From Kibdelosporangium aridum (GTDB lineage Bacteria > Actinomycetota > Actinomycetes > Mycobacteriales > Pseudonocardiaceae), in assembly GCF_900176515.1 (NCBI RefSeq), contig NZ_FWXV01000001.1:1178001-1242000 (forward strand): a stretch of DNA of 64,000 nucleotides, given 5' to 3'. Within the stretch, counting starts at the first letter, position 1; every line of letters starts with the position of its first letter. Both the position numbers and the translations under genes were made by a program. The notes beneath the pieces are model-generated. The model saw only the letters and a list, made by a program, of their open reading frames with translations. It was not told where the DNA came from and did no database searches. This document shows positions 52,632-61,216 of the stretch, piece after piece.

Positions 52632-53543
52632 TCAGACGGGGAACTTCACGCCGGTCAGCTCCTCCGATGCCGTCCACAAGCGGCGTTGGATCGCCACGTC
52701 GTGGGACTGAGCGCTGGACTTGACCAGGACAGGTGCGCCCCGGGACTCGCCGAGTCCCGATGGTCCGTAGTACTGGCCGCCGAGGACGTTGGGATCCGTT
52801 GCCGCGCGAAGGGTTGGCAACGCACCCTCGGATGGCGCCTGGGTGATCAGCCTGCCGATTACCTTGTACGCCAACCGGAAGGCTAGGGGTGAGTTACGCA
52901 TCAGGTCGGTCCGCGAGCCGCCGGGGTGTGCCGCGACTGCGATCGTCTTGCCCTTGCCGGAAAGCCTGCGCTGCAACTCATAGGTGAACATCAGGTTGGC
53001 CAGTTTGGACTGTCCATACGCGCCTACCCGGCTGTAGGACTTCTCCCAGTTCAGGTCGTCGAAGTGGATGGCTGCCTGCATCCGGTGACCCACACTGGAA
53101 ATCGTCACCACCCGGGAATCCGGGACGGGCAACAGCATGTCCAGCAGCAGCCCGGTCAACGCGAAGTGTCCCAAGTGGTTTGTCCCGAACTGCAGCTCGA
53201 AGCCGTCGGCCGTGGTCTGTTTCGGCGTGTACATCACGCCTGCGTTGTTGATCAGCAGGTCGATGCTCGCGAAGTCGGCGCGGATCGCGTCTGCCGCCGC
53301 GCGGATCGAGTCCAATGAGGTCAGGTCCAGACGCTGCACGCGCACGTCGGCACCGGGGCTCGCCGCGACGATCTGGGCGGCCGCCGCTGAGCCCTTGGCG
53401 GTGTCGCGGACGCCGAGGACCACTGTGGCGCCACGGGCGGCCAGTACTTTCGCCGCTTCGAAGCCGATGCCGGTGTTCGCGCCGGTGATCACCGCTGTCC
53501 GCCCGTCCTGATTGGGCACGTCGGCTGCTGTCCACTTGGGCAT
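52632..53543 (-). CDS. Short-chain dehydrogenase/reductase (retinol-dehydrogenase-like)
   Basis: 303 aa Rossmann enzyme: TAVITGANTGIG (residues 16-27), NNAGVM, and the YGQSKLAN catalytic motif. The subgroup with HFALTGLLL and YYGPSGLGESRG is the actinobacterial oxidoreductase group annotated as retinol dehydrogenase/protochlorophyllide reductase-like; the substrate is unknown. ATG 53543 has AGGAG upstream on the minus strand. Divergent from the TetR gene across a large palindrome. Confidence 0.9.
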   Translation of the reverse strand: MPKWTAADVPNQDGRTAVITGANTGIGFEAAKVLAARGATVVLGVRDTAKGSAAAAQIVAASPGADVRVQRLDLTSLDSIRAAADAIRADFASIDLLINNAGVMYTPKQTTADGFELQFGTNHLGHFALTGLLLDMLLPVPDSRVVTISSVGHRMQAAIHFDDLNWEKSYSRVGAYGQSKLANLMFTYELQRRLSGKGKTIAVAAHPGGSRTDLMRNSPLAFRLAYKVIGRLITQAPSEGALPTLRAATDPNVLGGQYYGPSGLGESRGAPVLVKSSAQSHDVAIQRRLWTASEELTGVKFPV

Positions 53544-53564
53544 GATCACTCCTGGAGGTAGAAT

Positions 53565-53608
53565 CGGGGCGTGCGTTCCGGTTATGACTATACGGAACGC
53601 ACGCCCCG
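53565..53608. promoter_or_regulatory. 16-bp-arm palindrome between SDR and TetR genes
   Basis: CGGGGCGTGCGTTCCG (53565-53580) and its exact inverse complement (53593-53608) flank a 12-nt AT-rich spacer. It lies 22 bp before the SDR start and 26 bp before the chosen TetR start, in the only gap between these divergent genes. This is the likely TetR operator for both promoters. It also argues against a TetR start inside the palindrome. Confidence 0.8.
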
Positions 53609-53633
53609 GTTGTCGACGGAGAGGTGGGTCACG

Positions 53634-54167
53634 GTGCGGGCCGACGCGGCACGGAACAGGGCCAAGGTCCTGAAGGTGGCCTATGAGGCGTTCGCCGAGG
53701 AGGGGCTCGGCGTGCCGATCGACGAGATCGCCCGGCGCGCCGGAGTCGGTGCGGGCACGGTGTACCGGCACTTTCCGACCAAGGACTCGCTGTACCAAGC
53801 GGTCGTGACCGATCGGATGCGGCAACTCTCTGAGGACGCGCAGGCGCTTGCGGCCGAGGACCCGGGTGGCGCGTTGTACACGTTCCTGCGCCGGATGATC
53901 GACGAGGCCGCGGTTGACCATGGTCTTGTCGACGCGATGGCGGGGATCGGGATCGACATGAGCGTCGTGGTGCCCGAAGGCGAGCGTGAGTTCATGGTGG
54001 CGCTTGAGAAGCTGCTCGACCTCGCCCAGCGGGCCGGTACCGCCCGGTCCGATGTGGACGTCATGCACGTCAAGACCCTGCTGATCGGCCTGCAGGCGAT
54101 GCAGCGGTTCGGCGGCGACTCCGAGCGGATCTTCCAGGTCATCTCGGACGGGCTGGCGCGATCTTGA
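53634..54167 (+). CDS. TetR-family regulator
   Basis: 177 aa. HTH: KVLKVAYEAFAEEGLGVPIDEIARRAGVGAGTVYRHFPTKDSLY. The C-terminal part (FLRRMIDEAAVDHGLVDAMAG) is the usual ligand-binding bundle. The start GTG 53634 (VRADAARNRAKV) has GGAGAGG upstream; the longer frame from 53571 would begin inside the operator palindrome. Predicted to repress itself and the divergent SDR. Confidence 0.9.
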   Translation: MRADAARNRAKVLKVAYEAFAEEGLGVPIDEIARRAGVGAGTVYRHFPTKDSLYQAVVTDRMRQLSEDAQALAAEDPGGALYTFLRRMIDEAAVDHGLVDAMAGIGIDMSVVVPEGEREFMVALEKLLDLAQRAGTARSDVDVMHVKTLLIGLQAMQRFGGDSERIFQVISDGLARS

Positions 54168-54246
54168 CGGGATGTTGACGGCGCGGGTATAGAGGCCTAC
54201 CGTCCACAATCAATTGAACAGGTCTGAACCGGATCAGGGGATGCTC

Positions 54247-55662
54247 ATGGTGTTCCAGGTCGAGGCGAACGGCATCAACGTCATCAGCGACGCCGAGCGC
54301 AAAGGAACGCCGCGCCAGCTGTTCTGGCCGTGGTTCGCCGCCAACGTCTCCGTCTTCGGGCTGAGCTACGGCTCCTTCGTGCTCGGCTTCGGCATCTCCT
54401 TCTGGCAGGCCGTGATCGTCGGCATCATCGGCATCGGGGTGTCATTCCTGCTTTGCGGACTGGTCGCGGTCGCGGGCAAACGCGGATCCGCGCCGACGAT
54501 GGTGCTCTCGCGCGCGGCGTTCGGTGTACGCGGCAACCGGCTGCCGTCGCTGATTTCATGGATGCTGACCGTCGGCTGGGAAACCGTTCTGACGATCCTG
54601 GCGACGTTCGCGACCGCCACGGTGTTCGAACGTCTCGGCTGGGGCGGCGGCACGACGACGAAGATCGTCGCCCTGATCGTGGTGACCGTGCTGACGATCG
54701 CAGGTGGCGTGCTCGGCTTCGACCTGATCATGCGGATGCAGACGTGGATCACGATCATCACCGGCGTGCTCACGGTCGTGTACATCGGCTTCGTCGCGCA
54801 CCGCGTCGACTGGTCGGCCGTGTCCGCGCTTCCGGCGGGCTCGGCGCAGAACGTGGTCGGCGCGCTCGTGTTCCTGATGACAGGCTTCGGCCTCGGTTGG
54901 GTGAACGCGGCCGCGGACTATTCGAGGTACCTCCCGCGCAGCACCTCCGGTCGTTCGGTCGTCGGCTGGACGGCGTTCTCCTCGTCGCTGGCGCCAGTCG
55001 TGCTGCTGCTGTTCGGTTTGTTGCTAGCCGGGTCGTCCACTGAGCTGAACGAGTCGATCGCCGCCGACCCGATCGGTGCGCTGGCCGCGATTCTGCCGAC
55101 GTGGTACCTGGTGCCCTTCGCCTTGGTCGCCGTGCTCGGCCTGGTCGGCGGCGCGGTGCTGAACATCTACTCGTCCGGCTTGACCTTGCTGGCGCTGGGC
55201 ATTCGGATCCCGCGCTACGCCGCCTCTTTCGTCGACGGCATCGTCGTGGTGATCGGCACGGTCTACGTCGTCTTCTTCGCGGGCACATTTTTCGGGCAGT
55301 TCCAGGGATTTCTCATCACACTCGGCGTGCCGATCGCGGTATGGTGCGGCGTCATGTTGGCCGATATCGCGCTACGCCGAACCGACTACGCGGAGCGGGA
55401 CCTCTACGACCCGTCCGGACGGTACGGCGATGTCCGAGTCCTGCCGATCATGACTGTGCTGGTGGGTACCGCGATCGGGTGGGGCCTGGTGACCAACACC
55501 AGTGCGGAGTGGCTTGGCTGGCAGGGGTATCTGCTCGCACCGCTCGGTCTTGCCGATGCCTGGTCGGGTGCGAACCTCGGGGTGCTGGTCGCGCTGGTGA
55601 TCGGCTTCCTGGTGACGTTCCTGTTCAGCCGCAGGCAAGTCAGTGCTCAGGAGCGAGCATGA
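54247..55662 (+). CDS. NCS1-family nucleobase permease (CodB-like)
   Basis: About 471 aa with twelve membrane helices. NCS1 motifs: FWPWFAANVSVFGLSYGSFVLGFG, APTMVLSRAAFGVRGN, MTGFGLGWVNAAADYSRYLPR and ALRRTDYAERDLYDPSGRYGDVR. These permeases import cytosine, purines or related compounds with a cation. It overlaps the GntR regulator by ATGA, so its expression is probably controlled by it. ATG 54247 has AGGGG at 54236-54240; ATG 54241 and a TTG at 54214 are alternatives. Confidence 0.9.
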   Translation: MVFQVEANGINVISDAERKGTPRQLFWPWFAANVSVFGLSYGSFVLGFGISFWQAVIVGIIGIGVSFLLCGLVAVAGKRGSAPTMVLSRAAFGVRGNRLPSLISWMLTVGWETVLTILATFATATVFERLGWGGGTTTKIVALIVVTVLTIAGGVLGFDLIMRMQTWITIITGVLTVVYIGFVAHRVDWSAVSALPAGSAQNVVGALVFLMTGFGLGWVNAAADYSRYLPRSTSGRSVVGWTAFSSSLAPVVLLLFGLLLAGSSTELNESIAADPIGALAAILPTWYLVPFALVAVLGLVGGAVLNIYSSGLTLLALGIRIPRYAASFVDGIVVVIGTVYVVFFAGTFFGQFQGFLITLGVPIAVWCGVMLADIALRRTDYAERDLYDPSGRYGDVRVLPIMTVLVGTAIGWGLVTNTSAEWLGWQGYLLAPLGLADAWSGANLGVLVALVIGFLVTFLFSRRQVSAQERA

Positions 55663-56363
55663 ACGACCGGGTTGGCAGGCTCAAGCACGAACGGATCGTC
55701 GAGCAGCTGGCGAAGGAGATCCAATCTGGACGGCTGGCGCACGGCGCGCAGCTGCCAGGGGAGAACGCGCTGGCAGCGAGGTTCAGCGTCAGCCGTAACA
55801 CTGTTCGGCAAGCGTTGACAGAGCTGGGAAACCAAGGCCTGATCGCGACGCACTCGGGCAAGGGCTCGTTCGTCACGTTCGACGACCGGACAATAGACGA
55901 CCGCCTCGGCTGGACGCGCGCGTTGGCCGATAAGGGAGTCGAGACCAAGGTCGTCCGGATCGCGCTGGTCGAGGAAGCCGAGCTGGCCGAACGCCTCGGC
56001 CTGGAATCGGCCGAGCTGATCGCGGTGGACCGGCTGCGCTCCATAGTGGACGGCTCGCCGATTTCCTTTGAGCGAAGCCGTGTCCCGGCCATCGGGAGCC
56101 TGCGTGACTTGCCGTGGAAAGGACTCGAAGGATCGTTGTACGACGAACTGCGCGGCGTCGGCCTGGTTCCGGACTCGGGCGAGGAGTGGTGTGAACTCGC
56201 CCGCCTCAGCGCGACCGAGGCCGAGTTGCTCCAACGCCCTGTGGGCGAACGGTTCCTGCGCACCCGGCGGTTGACTCGTGACATCAACGGCCAGTTCGTC
56301 GAGCACGTCGAGAGCCTGCTCGACCCGGACCGCTTCCGGCTGCACTTGAAGTTCGGCGGTTAG
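55659..56363 (+). CDS. GntR-family regulator, HutC subfamily
   Basis: 234 aa. N-terminal wHTH: IVEQLAKEIQSGRLAHGAQLPGENALAARFSVSRNTVRQALTELGNQGLIATHSGKGSFVT. C-terminal UTRA effector domain (ELIAVDRLRSIVDGSPISFERSRVP). HutC-type regulators usually respond to a substrate or product of the neighbouring pathway; here the co-translated gene is a nucleobase permease, so a purine or pyrimidine effector is plausible. The stop lies 1 nt from the convergent lipoprotein stop. Confidence 0.92.
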   Translation: MNDRVGRLKHERIVEQLAKEIQSGRLAHGAQLPGENALAARFSVSRNTVRQALTELGNQGLIATHSGKGSFVTFDDRTIDDRLGWTRALADKGVETKVVRIALVEEAELAERLGLESAELIAVDRLRSIVDGSPISFERSRVPAIGSLRDLPWKGLEGSLYDELRGVGLVPDSGEEWCELARLSATEAELLQRPVGERFLRTRRLTRDINGQFVEHVESLLDPDRFRLHLKFGG

Positions 56364-56364
56364 C

Positions 56365-57165
56365 TCAGCCGCGGGCGATGACCTGCTTTGCGGCTTCGAG
56401 CCGCCCGGTCTTGCTGGCGCGCAAACCGTGGAAGTCGTTGGGGCTGGCCGCGATCGCGTCGTTCTGGACGCGGGTCTCCGCTGCTGCCCAGACAGCCACG
56501 AGGCTGGTCTTGGCCTTGCAACGCACATCCGCCTGCGCCGCGCGGATCTCCTGCGGTGTCGGGGTAGCCGTGGACCACTTTTCATCGGTGATGGCCGTCA
56601 GAGGGTCCAGGTAGGGGAAACCCTCGCCGCTCATGCACGCACTCCAGGACCGGAAGACCTCAGCCACCTCGGGGAGACGTTGGGAGTCCTCGAAGGTCTT
56701 GCGGATCAGGGCATCGAACCGGCCGGCGTCGACATCCGGGGTTCCCGCTGACAGAACGGCCTCGGCTTGCGCACCGCAATCGCGCACGACGCTGCGAAGG
56801 TCAGCTGTCTGCTTCGCCCTGGCCAGCTGCTTCGCTTTGCGCGCGGCCACAGTCGGCCGGTCTGGCGCGCTGTGATAGCCGTACTTGTCCGCGATCTGAG
56901 GCTCTATCACGCCGTAGCGGCGGCGGTGGGGCGGCTCGATGTCGCTTTCGACGGCACGCGGCAGCAACTCCCAGTCGTGGCCCTTGCCGTGCATGCAGTC
57001 GCGCGTGAGCAGATCCTCCGCAATGGTCAAGGTCATGACCTCGGCGGGGGAGAAGTTGTAGGCGTCGAAGGGCATGGCCAGCTGCCATGCCTCGACGCCT
57101 GGCTCAGGCGCCGTGGCACTTGTCGAGGCCGAGCATCCCGCAGCGGCCACGGCGAGCAGTGCCAT
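56365..57165 (-). CDS. Putative lipoprotein, unknown function
   Basis: 266 aa from the chosen ATG. A short hydrophobic start ends in a lipobox (VAAAGCSAS). The mature part is helical with paired cysteines (TRDCMHGKGHDWELLP, RDCGAQAEAV, SACMSGEGFPYLD, DVRCKAKTSL), suggesting two disulfides in a secreted fold seen in other actinomycete lipoproteins of unknown role. The signal lacks basic residues at the chosen start; a non-ATG start a few codons upstream could add R residues. It converges on the GntR gene. Confidence 0.65.
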   Translation of the reverse strand: MALLAVAAAGCSASTSATAPEPGVEAWQLAMPFDAYNFSPAEVMTLTIAEDLLTRDCMHGKGHDWELLPRAVESDIEPPHRRRYGVIEPQIADKYGYHSAPDRPTVAARKAKQLARAKQTADLRSVVRDCGAQAEAVLSAGTPDVDAGRFDALIRKTFEDSQRLPEVAEVFRSWSACMSGEGFPYLDPLTAITDEKWSTATPTPQEIRAAQADVRCKAKTSLVAVWAAAETRVQNDAIAASPNDFHGLRASKTGRLEAAKQVIARG

Positions 57166-57203
57166 GCACCGTGAGACAAGATCATCCCGGGATACCTGTA
57201 ATG

Positions 57204-57908
57204 CTAGATCGCAGCTCCGACCAGGTGGCCGATGCCGTACGTGGCGGCCATGGCGACGATGCCGCCTGCGACGTTCCGGGCGATCGCGGGCAGCCGTGGC
57301 GCGCCACCGAGCCGGGCGCTGAGTGAGCCGGTCAACGCCAGTGCGAGCACGGCGACAAGGACCGTCAGCGAGATCCGGAAGTCGCCTGCCGGGATGATGA
57401 ACGCCAGCAACGGCAACAATGAGCCCACGGTGAAAGCCACGAAACTGGCGAATGCGGCCTGCCATGGGCTGGTCAGTTCGTCGGGGTCGATTTTCAGCTC
57501 GGCCTCGGCGTGCGCCGCCAGCGCGTCCTTCTCCGTGAGCTGCTCGGCTACTTCCCGGGCCAGTTCCGGGGACAGGCCCTTTTCCCGGTAGATCTCGGTG
57601 AGTTCGTCCAGTTCGTGCTGCGGCATCTCGGTCAGCTCGCGGCGTTCCTGGTCGAGCAGTGCTTTTTCGGCGTCCCGCTGGCTGGAAACCGAGACGTATT
57701 CACCGGCGGCCATCGACATCGCACCGGCGAACATTCCGGCAAATCCGGCGGTGAGGATTTGCGGGACCGATGTCGTCGCCCCCGCGACGCCGAGGACCAG
57801 GCTCGCAGTGGACACCACGCCGTCGTTGGCGCCGAGCACACCGGCTCGCAACCAGTTCAGCCGTGCCCCGGTATCCTCATGCGGCTCATGGTGCAGTTCC
57901 GTTGTCAC
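57204..57908 (-). CDS. VIT1/CCC1-family transporter
   Basis: 234 aa with five membrane helices. The N-terminal motif GVLGANDGVVSTASLVLGVAGA and MFAGAMSMAAGEYVSVSSQRDAEKALL, followed by a long charged metal-binding helical domain (LDQERRELTEMPQHELDELTEIYREKGLS), identify the VIT family of Fe/Mn exporters. GTG 57908 (MTTELHHEPHED) is chosen over a TTG further out. Monocistronic. Confidence 0.9.
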   Translation of the reverse strand: MTTELHHEPHEDTGARLNWLRAGVLGANDGVVSTASLVLGVAGATTSVPQILTAGFAGMFAGAMSMAAGEYVSVSSQRDAEKALLDQERRELTEMPQHELDELTEIYREKGLSPELAREVAEQLTEKDALAAHAEAELKIDPDELTSPWQAAFASFVAFTVGSLLPLLAFIIPAGDFRISLTVLVAVLALALTGSLSARLGGAPRLPAIARNVAGGIVAMAATYGIGHLVGAAI

Positions 57909-58063
57909 GGACTGAGGGTAGGTCAGCAACAGCCGTTCGGCCCCTTGCGAAAGTGGTTTAGACCTCTATACGCTCCGTATCGCTGTAAAAACCGCCTGTC
58001 GTGTCGGTCTGGGCCCTCCATCGCGCCCAGTTCAGCGCCGCCATTGATTGAAAGGGCACCTGC

Positions 58064-59353
58064 ATGTCCAAAAATGCGGGAATGTCCGCGATAACGCGGG
58101 CATTTGTGGTCCTGGGCCTGTTACTCGGCGTGATTTTCGTGCCGGCGCAGAACTCCGCCCAGGCCGCGCCGCAGTTCAACGTGATCGCCTTCTACCACGG
58201 AACGTGGGACCCGGGGCACATCGCGTTCGTCCGTGAGGCCAACCCTTGGTTCAGCCAGGCGGCCACCCAGAACAACTTCTCGTACACCGGAAGCACGAAC
58301 TGGGACCTGCTGAACAACATCAGCCCGCAGCAGTACCAGGTCGTGATGTTCCTGGACGACATGCCGAACACCGCCGCACAGCGCGCGGGCTTCCAGCGCT
58401 ACATGGAGAACGGTGGCGGATTCTTCGGCTGGCACGTCTCGGCGTTCACCCAGAACGCGTCGAGCTGGCCGTGGTACCACAACACGTTCCTGGGCAGCGG
58501 CAACTTCCGCAACAACACGTGGTTCCCGACCGCGGCGACGTTGCAGACCGACAACCGCACCCACCCGAGCACCAAGCGCCTGCCCGCGGCGTTCCGGTCG
58601 TCGGTCAGCGAGTGGTACAGCTGGAACGGCAACCTGCGCACCAACCCGAACATCAGTGTGCTGGCGTCGGTGCACCCGTCGAGCTTCCCGCTCGGCACGG
58701 ACCCGAACCAGTCCTGGTACAGCGGTGACTACCCGATCATGTGGACCAACAAGAACTTCAAGATGGTCTACGCGAACTTCGGGCACAACTCGGTGAACGG
58801 CAGCGGGCAGGGCACGTCGTCGACGTTCGCCAGCCCGGACCAGAACAACTTCATCATCGACAGCCTGCTGTGGCTGGGCGGCGGAACGATCCCGCCGCCG
58901 GACCCGGGCGGCCCCATCCCGCCCACCCAGTGGTTCTCTGTGGTGAACAAGAACAGTTCGAAGTGCGTTGACGCCCGGGGCGCGGCGACGGCCAACGGAA
59001 CCGCGATCCAGCAGTACGCCTGCAACAGCACCCTGGCGCAGGGGTACCAGTTCCAGGCGACAAGCGGCGGTTACGTGCGCATCAACAACCGCGCGAACAG
59101 TGCACAGGTCATCGACGTGAGCAACGTGTCGACTGCGGACAACGCAGCGCTGCACCTGTGGGCGTACGGCGGTGGCAACAACCAGCAGTGGCAGCCGGTC
59201 GCCGAGGACGGTGGCTACTTCCACTTCGTGAGCAGGCACAGCGGCAAGTGCCTGACCGTGCCGAACAGCTCCACTGCGGACAGCGTGCAGCTGGTGCAGT
59301 TGACATGCAACGGCAGTGCGGCGCAGTCGTTCCGGCTGACGCAGCAAGCATGA
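58064..59353 (+). CDS. Secreted ThuA-like domain protein with ricin B lectin domain
   Basis: 429 aa. Signal peptide (FVVLGLLLGVIFVPAQNSAQA, cleavage after AQA). Residues ~38-275 are ThuA-like, a glutamine-amidotransferase-type fold: FNVIAFYHGTWDPGHIAF, YQVVMFLDDMP, YMENGGGFFGWHVSAF and a final FIIDSLLWLGG. A proline linker (PPPDPGGPIPP) leads to a ~130-residue ricin B beta-trefoil with the QxW motif (NNQQWQPVAEDGGYFHF) and Cys pairs SSKCVDARG and GKCLTVPN. The lectin targets carbohydrate; enzymatic activity is not established. A clear terminator follows. Confidence 0.9.
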   Translation: MSKNAGMSAITRAFVVLGLLLGVIFVPAQNSAQAAPQFNVIAFYHGTWDPGHIAFVREANPWFSQAATQNNFSYTGSTNWDLLNNISPQQYQVVMFLDDMPNTAAQRAGFQRYMENGGGFFGWHVSAFTQNASSWPWYHNTFLGSGNFRNNTWFPTAATLQTDNRTHPSTKRLPAAFRSSVSEWYSWNGNLRTNPNISVLASVHPSSFPLGTDPNQSWYSGDYPIMWTNKNFKMVYANFGHNSVNGSGQGTSSTFASPDQNNFIIDSLLWLGGGTIPPPDPGGPIPPTQWFSVVNKNSSKCVDARGAATANGTAIQQYACNSTLAQGYQFQATSGGYVRINNRANSAQVIDVSNVSTADNAALHLWAYGGGNNQQWQPVAEDGGYFHFVSRHSGKCLTVPNSSTADSVQLVQLTCNGSAAQSFRLTQQA

Positions 59354-59364
59354 TGTGACCGAAA

Positions 59365-59396
59365 TGGGGCGGCTCGGCACTTGCCGGGCCGCCCCG
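59365..59396. terminator. Hairpin terminator between convergent genes
   Basis: GGGGCGGC (59366-59373) pairs with GCCGCCCC (59388-59395), with CGGCA/TGCCG pairing continuing inside, followed by GCTTTGTT. It ends both the ThuA-lectin gene and the short minus-strand gene. Confidence 0.8.
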
Positions 59397-59402
59397 CTTT
59401 GT

Positions 59403-59645
59403 TCAGTCGCGCGAGTCGAGGAAGACGAGGTCGGGCGTGACGTCCGGTCCACTTCGGATGTACATCAGCGCGTTCTCGGCCTCGGCGAGGAAGTACTGGT
59501 TACGGCCGTCAGCGGTGACCATGTACGCGCTGTCCTCGAACTCCATCCCCCAGCCGATGATCGTGGTCTCCCCGCTGCCGGTGGTTACCACGGTGGCAAA
59601 GAGGCGAGGTGCCTGTTCGGCAACTTGCGCATTGATATCTGACAA
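59403..59645 (-). CDS. Small hypothetical protein next to the XRE/DUF397 pair
   Basis: 80 aa, unassigned. Beta-rich sequence: [50 protein letters not shown]. The start is a TTG at 59645 with GGAG 8 nt upstream. It is divergent from the XRE regulator (145 bp between starts), and such small proteins often flank these regulators in actinomycetes. It may be under XRE control. Function unknown. Confidence 0.65.
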   Translation of the reverse strand: MSDINAQVAEQAPRLFATVVTTGSGETTIIGWGMEFEDSAYMVTADGRNQYFLAEAENALMYIRSGPDVTPDLVFLDSRD

Positions 59646-59789
59646 TGTGGGAACTCCTAAATTGATGGCCTGTGCCGAGTCGAATTGGATTACCGATTGT
59701 CAAACTAGCGCCAGTTCGGTTAATCAAAGCCCAAGATCCCCCGATTGTGCGACACCATTCGGCTGCTCACGATCGATATTCTTAATTGC

Positions 59790-60668
59790 ATGGGTGGTAA
59801 CAAAACAACCTCGAAAAGTCTCGCGCTGGGCGCTGCGCTGCGTGAGGCGCGCATCGATGCCGGGCACGAGCAGCTGACCAAGTTTGCGGAGCTGCTTGGC
59901 AAGCCTGCTCCCACGCTGTCCCGCTGGGAGACCGGCCAACGGACTCCACGCCCTGAGGATGTCGCGCAGATCCTGACAATGCTGGGGATCACCGGGGAAC
60001 GGTTCGACGACATCCTTGCGTTGACGCGGAATCCGGACGCCACGTCATGGCTGGCCATATCGTTGCCGGAACAGCGCCTGCACCTGGAAGCGTTGCTGCG
60101 GTTCGAGCGCGAGGCGCGGAAGGTCATCGCGGTGGCACCATTGATCGTGCCGGGGTGGCTGCAGACAGCGGACTATGCCCGCGCGATCATGACCAAGGGC
60201 GGTGCCCCGGCGAACGAGATCGAATCTCGGATCACCATCCGGATAGGGCGGCGGGAGGTACTGCGCAACGCCGAACTCGAGGTGTACATCGGGCAGGCCG
60301 CACTTGTGCAGCGCATCGGTGGCAGTGATGTGCTGCGCGGCCAGTTGGAGTACTTGCTCGAAATGAGCGAGAAGATGGACCTGCGGGTGATCCCATTCAC
60401 GAGGGATTGGCATCCCGGGCTCGAGGGGCCTGTGAAGTTGATCGAGTCTGTCCAGGGCAAGACAGTTGTCTACTTGGAGAATCGCAGGTCAGGATTGTTC
60501 CTTCACGAGGATCCCGACATCATGGCTTACCGGGATGCGATTGGAGCACTGCGAGTCGTGGCGGTGGGACCTTCAGATTCGAAGCGGCTGATCGCGCAGG
60601 AGATCAACCAACTGAAGAAAGAGAACCGACATGACTGCCCCCGCTGGTTGGAAGAAGGCGACTCATAG
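59790..60668 (+). CDS. XRE-family regulator with DUF5753 (Scr1-like)
   Basis: 292 aa. N-terminal HTH_31: LGAALREARIDAGHEQLTKFAELLGKPAPTLSRWETGQRTPRPEDV. The C-terminal DUF5753 domain starts after ATSWL (APLIVPGWLQTADYARAIM, VVYLENRRSGLFLHEDPDI). This is the actinobacterial Scr1/Scr2-type pair, in which the HTH protein is coupled to a DUF397 peptide. ATG 59790 (MGGNKTTSKS) was chosen; the 15 residues ahead look non-coding. It overlaps the DUF397 gene by 38 nt. Confidence 0.9.
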   Translation: MGGNKTTSKSLALGAALREARIDAGHEQLTKFAELLGKPAPTLSRWETGQRTPRPEDVAQILTMLGITGERFDDILALTRNPDATSWLAISLPEQRLHLEALLRFEREARKVIAVAPLIVPGWLQTADYARAIMTKGGAPANEIESRITIRIGRREVLRNAELEVYIGQAALVQRIGGSDVLRGQLEYLLEMSEKMDLRVIPFTRDWHPGLEGPVKLIESVQGKTVVYLENRRSGLFLHEDPDIMAYRDAIGALRVVAVGPSDSKRLIAQEINQLKKENRHDCPRWLEEGDS

Positions 60669-60795
60669 CGTCAATGGCAGCGACTGCGTCGAGGTTCGTT
60701 CGGACCTCCGGGCCATCCGCGACACCAAGAACCCCGACCACTCCATCCACGCCGATGTCCGCGCGTTGGTGACCGTCATCAAGGCCGGGTTCTAG
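60631..60795 (+). CDS. DUF397 protein, partner of the XRE regulator
   Basis: 54 aa, found by eye: ATG 60631 to TAG 60793-60795. It begins MTAPAGWKKATHSVNGSDCVEV, then RDTKNPDHSIH and ends VIKAGF, the DUF397 pattern (W.K...S..G..CVEV...RD.K). DUF397 proteins pair with XRE/DUF5753 regulators and have been discussed as toxin-antitoxin-like or regulatory partners. Its start lies inside the regulator gene in another frame. Confidence 0.88.
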   Translation: MTAPAGWKKATHSVNGSDCVEVRSDLRAIRDTKNPDHSIHADVRALVTVIKAGF

Positions 60796-60805
60796 GCTCA
60801 CCTTC

Positions 60806-61213
60806 GTGGCTTGCTTGTTCTGTGACATCGTGGCCGGTGAGAAGCCCGCCTTCGTCGTGGCCTCCGAACCTGTCGGCATGGCTTTCCTCGACATCCGACC
60901 CGTCTTCAAGGGGCACACGCTCGTCGTCCCGCCGACACACATCGAGACCCTCACCGACCTGCCCGAGGCCGACTTGGCCGGTTACTTCGGGTTCGTCCAA
61001 CGAATCGTGGCCGCCGTCAAGGAGTCCATGGGCGCACAGGGCACGTTCGTCGCCATGAACAACACGGTCAGCCAAAGCGTTCCGCACCTGCACACTCACG
61101 TCGTGCCTCGTACCAAAGGCGACGGCCTGCGCGGTTTCTTCTGGCCACGGACGAAGTACGCGTCCGACGAGGAAGCTCAGTCGTTCGCCGACGACATCCG
61201 TGCGAAGGTGTGA
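60806..61213 (+). CDS. HIT-family nucleotide-binding protein
   Basis: 135 aa with the histidine triad SVPHLHTHVVPR near residue 92 and the N-terminal CLFCDIVAGEKPAFVVASEP start. It has HINT-type topology; members hydrolyse nucleoside phosphoramidates or AMP-lysine. The terminal KGDGLRGFFWPR is typical of actinobacterial versions. GTG 60806. It is followed after 3 nt by the desulfhydrase-like gene, so the two form an operon. Confidence 0.9.
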   Translation: MACLFCDIVAGEKPAFVVASEPVGMAFLDIRPVFKGHTLVVPPTHIETLTDLPEADLAGYFGFVQRIVAAVKESMGAQGTFVAMNNTVSQSVPHLHTHVVPRTKGDGLRGFFWPRTKYASDEEAQSFADDIRAKV

Positions 61214-61216
61214 CCC

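Noticed and set aside
53571..53633. Upstream start for the second TetR gene
   Set aside because: It would start inside the 44-bp palindrome; GTG 53634 has GGAGAGG and begins at the normal TetR N-terminus.
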